Positions 59,034 through 64,000 of a DNA stretch of 64,000 nucleotides are shown piece by piece. Numbering within the stretch: the first letter of the stretch is position 1; every line of letters begins with the position of its first letter. Under the pieces are notes generated by a model that was given only the letters and a program-made list of their open reading frames with translations, had not been told where the DNA came from and did not search any database. The stretch is from Annona cherimola (taxonomy: Eukaryota > Streptophyta > Magnoliopsida > Magnoliales > Annonaceae), in the NCBI GenBank assembly GCA_030490835.1, contig CM059972.1, positions 39,411,452 to 39,475,451 on the forward strand, written 5' to 3'. The position numbers and the translations under genes are program-made.

Positions 59034-59730
59034 CACTCAAGAAAACGTGGATACATACAAGATAGAGCCTAAAGAGAGGAAAGAAGTGCTACTAAGAGCT
59101 TTTATTCGCTTTTCTCTACAATTGAGTGATTTATACACTTTCAAAGGAAGAACAAGCTTCAAAGTTGCGGTTTGCTCCAACGAAATTCAATTGGGTGCTC
59201 CTACAGATTCTTCCTCAAACTGAAACTTGCTACACAACTCAGTAAAGTGTAGATTTTCTTTATTTTCACATTATTGTTTGTTTTAGTGCTTGGTTTGAGT
59301 TTGGTGGTTCAAACCAAGACGTTACAAGTAGAGTTGTGATTGGAGTGTAACTCATCACCTACTTGTGTTGATTGTATATGCCCCCTAGAGCTAGAATCTA
59401 GAAGAGAACAGAGGCTCTGGTTGTATATGCCCCCTAGAGCTAGAATTTATAAGAGAGCGGAGACTCTAGTTGTATTCGCAGAATACATAGTGGAACCCAA
59501 GTCACAAGGGTGTGTGAGCTTGGAAGAGTGGAGCAGGGAAAGGTTGCCCGAACCACTATAAATCTTGTCTACTGTTTTTCTTTATTGCCTTCATTATCTT
59601 ATTGCTCTCTATCTGTTACAATCTAGGGGATTAAAACTTTAAAGGGGTTAAGTTTTGATTTACCAAAGAATTTTTAAGAATCCAATTCACCTCTCCCCTC
59701 TTGGGTTTTGCCATAAACTCGGGACCAACA

Positions 59731-60441
59731 ACTTATACATAGTGGCTCATAAAAATCCAATTTATGATAACTTTTCATATTAATGCTTTTGAAAAGAAAA
59801 ATGTATACAAATGCATTTCTCCCCATCCAGTAGTGACACTTAGCAAGTGATCATGCTACCTTTTGGAAGAGAATCCTTAACAGCACGCTAGCCAGACGGC
59901 TGTTCCTTTATCCTGCTTCCATCTCAGGGAGGGCGCCGCTGGCACTCCTGCCATCCCTTAACGACTTGGCCATATGTAGAGTGGGCCTCGGTCATCCCAA
60001 CCGTGCTCTACAACCGGCCTATTCCTTGTATTGGTGCATCATACATCATCATGACGAAACGCAGTCCATTTGGTTTAAAGTATTACAGACCGCAGCCCGT
60101 GTCCTTTAAAACCGGGGTCACAGACCTCAGCCTACATTCATAACTTAAAAATATCGCAAACCGAAGTTTGTGTCTTTTTAAAATAAATCATTTTGAAAAA
60201 ACACATCATAGACCGCAGTCTGTGTCAACTTGTAAAGCGAGCACACCCACTTTAAACAAGTTATCATTTGAAATCTAATTTTAGGATGACCTTCCTTAAA
60301 TTCTTTCAGAAATATTTCAAGTAAAACATTTTGATAAACATTTGAAATGTTTGAAAAATAATACATCTTAAAATCCTTATAAAAGAAGTTCAAAACCTTT
60401 GAATTTTCAAAATTAAACTATATATTTTCTAACATTTTCTT
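59731..60441 (-). mobile_element. Gypsy LTR G (D family), fragment between S and H
   Basis: The reverse complement of 59731-60010 aligns with LTR D at about 732-980, including GGCAGGAGTGC-AGCGGCG and GGGGAGAAATGCATTT. S inserted at its GTATAAGT. It breaks off at 60441 where H starts. Confidence 0.8.
60085..60225 (-). repeat. Imperfect hairpin repeats in LTR G
   Basis: Four degenerate copies of a CAGACCGCAG(T/C)C(T/C)GTGT unit near 60087, 60117, 60155 and 60208. Two form clear hairpins: CAAAC-CGAA-GTTTG (60157-60170) and AGAC-CGCA-GTCT (60210-60221). Confidence 0.6.
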
Positions 60442-63317
60442 TGTGAAACCCTAATCGGAGTAGAAATCATGTATATGCAATTGATTGATTCATGTATGAA
60501 TAATATTTAAAAATGAATTATTTGCAAATTTTATGACTTGTTGCAGCTAGGTCATTTGTTATGAATGTTGTTTAAATATATCCATTCCAGACAACGTGGG
60601 ATAATATGATTGAAGTAATAGAATGAGGATGGATAAATGTTAGTATGCCATGAAAAAAAAATTATTAAATTCCATAATGAAACAAATGGAGATAAGGAGG
60701 CTAATCATGGAGCCAAGTTAAGAAAATATTAGAAAATTCATACTTGATGCCCTTAAGTCGGATTGAGGTGAAAATTTAAGTAGAAGCACATAATTTTGTG
60801 CTTAATGACATGAGGAAATTAGATTATGAAAATTTCGATGAAAATCGATCATCACCATTCAAAACTTAAAATGATCATAAATTGAGCTAGGAAATCGGAT
60901 TGAGATGAAATTTGAAATGGACGGTTAAAATTATGAGATTAATGTTATTGGAGGATTTGATCATGAAAATGATGATGGAAATAAGCTTGCACGAAATTGG
61001 GATTAGTGTTTTGATTTTTCAACCCAAAAAGTGATTAGCATTTATGTTGAAAATGAGTAAAATAATCAAATGAATAAAGACAAATTTGAGATGTCAAAAG
61101 GAGGTAATTTGTAGGGTATTTTGTGAATTACTAATAATGGAAAAATTCCTGCAATTATCTCATAATTAAATGCTCAATTAAACAGTTTAATGGAGCATGG
61201 GTGATGTGGCAGTTGGGAATGCCAAACAGCCCATATAATGGCATTTTGTGAAATATTTTTTTTATAAAATCAATACCCAAAGTCAACTATGAGTTAATGA
61301 GGATAAATATAAATTAAATTAATGTGAAAATTCGGATTAAAAAGGGGAATATCTGGACCGTTGAGAGAAAAAGGAAAAATGGACAGTAGCATATCTCTTG
61401 GATGATGTGGACGGTTTAGCAGCTTATGCAAATTTTATAATTTTTTAAATTATGCTAAAATGATCCTAAATGACCTACACTACTAGGTAATTAAATTAAT
61501 AATTAAATAAAGCTGCACCATAATAAATAATGATAAGATAAGCTGCTGAAAACAGGGACGTGTACAGGCAGCAAAAATGGAGCAGAAAAATGAGGACCGT
61601 TCAAGCAGCTAGAAATTTGATTTTTTAAAATTTTTAAAAATTTATAAATGCATGAGTAATTAGCCTAGGTATTAGGGTATATAAATATGCATAAAAAAGC
61701 TGCAAATTTCGTTGAAAAAAATATGGAAAATAACAGCTATTGTGGATGTGATCTGGTGGACAGATTTGAGATGCTTAAATGCATTGGATAATTAACAAAT
61801 TATTAATTAAGAAAAAAATAATTTAAATGGTCCACAAGTTGCCATGTCAGCTAAGGGGATAAAATTTCATTGGAATGAGCATAGATGAGGTGGCAAGTGG
61901 GGTCCACTAGCTAGAAATTTCCAGCTGTTGTTTAAGAAAGGAGGAACGTCCATATGCATAGATGGGGACTTAGAAAAATTTTAGCATTTTGAGCTCCCAT
62001 TTCCAGTAGCAGCACACGTCCCCTCTTCCACCACCTTTCAAACCCAAAAACAAGAGAAGAAAAAGGGGAAAGAAAAGAAGTATTTAAGTTGAGGAAGCTT
62101 GCTTGAGAAATGGAGTTGAGTGCTACACTATACAAGTAAGTGTATGTTTGTGTTGAATGATTTTAATCTATTGTTTCAAACTAAATTTATGGGATGTGAA
62201 TATGATTCATAATGAATCCTTTAATGAAGATTTATGATTCTTTTAATTAGGGTATTTAATGAAAATATAATAACAAGTAATGCAACTAGGAGTTAGATGT
62301 AAGAAGGAAGTGATTAGTGTGACGTATGAGCTTCCACACTAGCCTAAACTTGCTGAAATTTGTGTTTAATGTTGCTGTTTTATTAAATTGATATAATCAC
62401 ATGATAATTCATGTTTTGATGTTGAATATATGTGAAATTTAGCATGATTTATGAAGTGTAGAAGGAAGGTTAGTTAGGGTTACTCTTAAGACTCGAAATT
62501 CACGTTTAACTGTTGAAAATGATATATGAAGTGATTCAAATAAATTATGGATAAATTGTAGGGTAAAATTTCCTAAATGTAGGGAACTTTGTACGTGAAA
62601 AGGGACGATGCATGGACTGCCTAAAATCGGAATTTTGAGGGTTTAATGGTGGACATCCAAAGTGGTGTAAATGGGTACACTACATACATAAAACGTTGCT
62701 GTTTGTAAACAACTTATATATGGAATTTTAATATGTGAAAATACCTTGAATTTAGGTTATGAAAAGTGGAATTAATTTCTGGAATCAAGTGGTTAAAAAT
62801 TTGTTTAGAATGGAATATTAAAAGAGACGTTTAAAGGGTGAAAATCAGATATCAAAGTTGCTGTTTTTGGAACTTTCAAATTAGTGGATTAAAAATTCGT
62901 AAAAATGCTCTAAATAAGTGTTAATTAAGGTGTATAATCATGCTGAATTGGAAGCCAAGTTTCTGATTTGAAAAATTTTAAGGAAAACATGAATTAGGTG
63001 TAAGAAATGGACATATGTGAAATAAGGAAATTGATAAAATGATAACTAAGTTATGCGAAGGGCTAATATGCAAAAATGCATAAAAATAAGATGGAAAAAC
63101 ATGTAATATATTGCTGATTTGATAATCTCAAAATTTGAGATTAATCTATGGGAATTAAATACGTGGTATAATGAAGGATTGATATACATAAGTATATGAT
63201 GTATGTACACCCGACTAAGAAGTTAAACGGGTTATGACTATTTATGAAAATGGGTTGGAAAACTAAATAAATGCAAGAAAATGAAATTTATGTGAATATT
63301 ATGTTATTCTTTCATAG

Positions 63318-63362
63318 GTAAAGGAAAAGAAAAAGTCAATCCGGAAAGCTCTCACGAACAAG
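63318..63362 (+). other. Exon-like module, 45 nt (H)
   Basis: TTCTTTCATAG before and GTAAGCAAGC after. The first intron would be 1182 nt. Confidence 0.6.
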
Positions 63363-63613
63363 GTAAGCAAGCCAATTTTCTAAATGAATTTTTATTTTTT
63401 AAATTTCTTTGAAATAATTGTAAATGACGTTTTAACTACTTTTATTGATTTAGCAAATGTTATTTTAAATTTACTTCTAAATTTTTAAGGATGTCCATTC
63501 TTTAGTTTACTATGTATTGAAAATTGATTTATATAACTGCTTTTTGATTGATGAAAATTTCTGTCCTATGATATTATGTGTGAAAAATCATGCTAGCATG
63601 ACATGGATAAATT

Positions 63614-63775
63614 CATGTGCATTATGCATAAGGTTCACCTTAAAGGAATAAGTGGACCGATTATCCCCCTTTGGTGTAGCCGAGTCACTAAAATAGGTCA
63701 AGGGCCGGCGGCGCCTCCCCGGATGGGAGAAGATGAGGACGGATGGTCGCCTAGCTAGCCTCCATCCTAAGGGAC
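63614..63775 (+). other. GC-rich structured LTR module (H)
   Basis: AAGTGGACCG and GAGTCACT replace AAGCGGACCG and AAGTCGCT, a paired change that keeps a possible stem. GGCCGGCGGCGCC and CGCCTAGCTAGC are present. Confidence 0.6.
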
Positions 63776-63975
63776 CAAATGCATTCATCACATTATCATT
63801 ATATATCCCCGAGGGGGTATAATGTTGCTTTCCATAATGATTATAAATAAAAGATTTCTGCTCCGCAGGTAGTTGATCACTTGATAAGTGTCTCTACTAA
63901 ATGGAAAGAAACGTTTTTGTTGAAAAAGGTTACTTTTGAAATGTTTTGCTTGAATATTTTATAAAGCTTGCTTAT

Positions 63976-63990
63976 TGAGTGTACAACTCA
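63976..63990 (+). other. Conserved LTR hairpin, GTACA loop (H)
   Basis: TGAGT-GTACA-ACTCA: same stem as in A and C with a different loop. Confidence 0.65.
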
Positions 63991-64000
63991 CGTTTTCGTT

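Larger units (their letters stand above)
49520..59730 (+). mobile_element. SIRE-like Ty1/copia element S with truncated 5' LTR
   Basis: 5' LTR 49520-50555 (lacking about 0.65 kb of its 5' end), PBS 50558, gag 50604, pol to 55477, env-like ORF 56086-57688, PPT 57984, 3' LTR 57998-59730. The order protease-integrase-RT-RNase H is Ty1/copia. Long LTRs, a large two-knuckle gag and an env-like ORF after pol fit the SIRE/Maximus lineage. The 3' flank ACTTA would be the target duplication; its left copy was lost with the LTR end. Confidence 0.95.
57998..59730 (+). mobile_element. 3' LTR of S (complete)
   Basis: 1733 bp, TGTTGGAAATAATTG to CGGGACCAACA. It serves as the reference for the partial and solo copies in the window. 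It is followed by ACTTA (59731-59735). Confidence 0.95.
60442..64000 (+). mobile_element. Gypsy LTR H, 5' 3.56 kb (runs off window)
   Basis: Starts TGTGAAACCCTAATCGG. It has both U3 motifs (60732-60780 and 60880-60925), donor-like GTAAGT (62136), an exon-like module (63318-63362), GC-rich module (63614-63775) and hairpin at the window end. The LTR end and PBS lie beyond 64000. No clear TATA box is seen. Confidence 0.85.

Noticed and set aside
43926..59730. C as a complete element with S inserted into it
   Set aside because: No gypsy sequence of C resumes after S; the right flank of S is LTR G in the other orientation.

Overview
The window is plant nuclear DNA made almost entirely of transposable elements. 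I see no host gene, tRNA or rRNA. The element types point to a flowering plant: Ty3/gypsy chromoviruses of the Tekay/Del type with LTRs of 2.5-4.3 kb, a SIRE-type Ty1/copia element with an env-like ORF, a Tat-type gypsy fragment, a hAT MITE and a Tourist-like MITE. All readable primer binding sites match initiator-methionine tRNA (TGGTATCAGAG). The species cannot be named from this sequence. The DNA is AT-rich and most coding regions are broken by stops and frameshifts.

Layout. 1-731 is the 3' part of a SIRE-like LTR inside a gypsy LTR (D, 732-2264). D itself sits in the internal stub of a minus-strand gypsy element (F, LTR 2369-3958). 3959-6230 is an old Tat-type fragment, with minus-strand integrase and a plus-strand antisense ORF remnant. 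Gypsy element B (6231-31823, TSD TGATG) split that integrase; its other half resumes at 31829. Gypsy element A (8494-24654, TSD TATAT) inserted into B's 5' LTR. A carries a minus-strand solo SIRE-like LTR (13656-15318, TSD CTAAC) and a Tourist-like MITE (22347-22638). A hAT MITE (32227-42384, TSD ATGATGAG) was hit by two minus-strand solo gypsy LTRs only 20 bp apart: LTR1 (32418-38036, TSD GTTGT) and LTR2 (38062-42000, TSD CAAAC). LTR1 holds a further solo SIRE-like LTR (35976-37636, TSD AATTT). From 43060 a partial gypsy LTR (I) is interrupted by gypsy element C (from 43926), which keeps a full LTR, PBS and an intact extra ORF. C stops abruptly at 49519, where the sequence becomes the middle of the 5' LTR of a SIRE-like element (S, to 59730). 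S lies in a minus-strand D-family LTR (G), which is interrupted by the last LTR (H, 60442 to the window end).

How the parts work together. A, B, C and S are each built as retrotransposons: LTR promoter, tRNA primer site, gag, protease, and reverse transcriptase/RNase H with integrase (integrase last, with a chromodomain, in A and B; integrase before RT in S), then polypurine tract and 3' LTR. None has an intact gag-pol.

The most unusual content is shared by the divergent gypsy LTRs rather than held in classical genes. It comprises a 39-45 nt exon-like module with consensus splice sites, a structured GC-rich module, a hairpin with constant stem and variable loop, arrays of hairpins with compensatory changes, and an extra ORF upstream of gag placed behind an apparent splice acceptor. 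Together these suggest a gypsy group with an elaborately spliced, structured leader and an additional acidic protein. That is inference from sequence alone.
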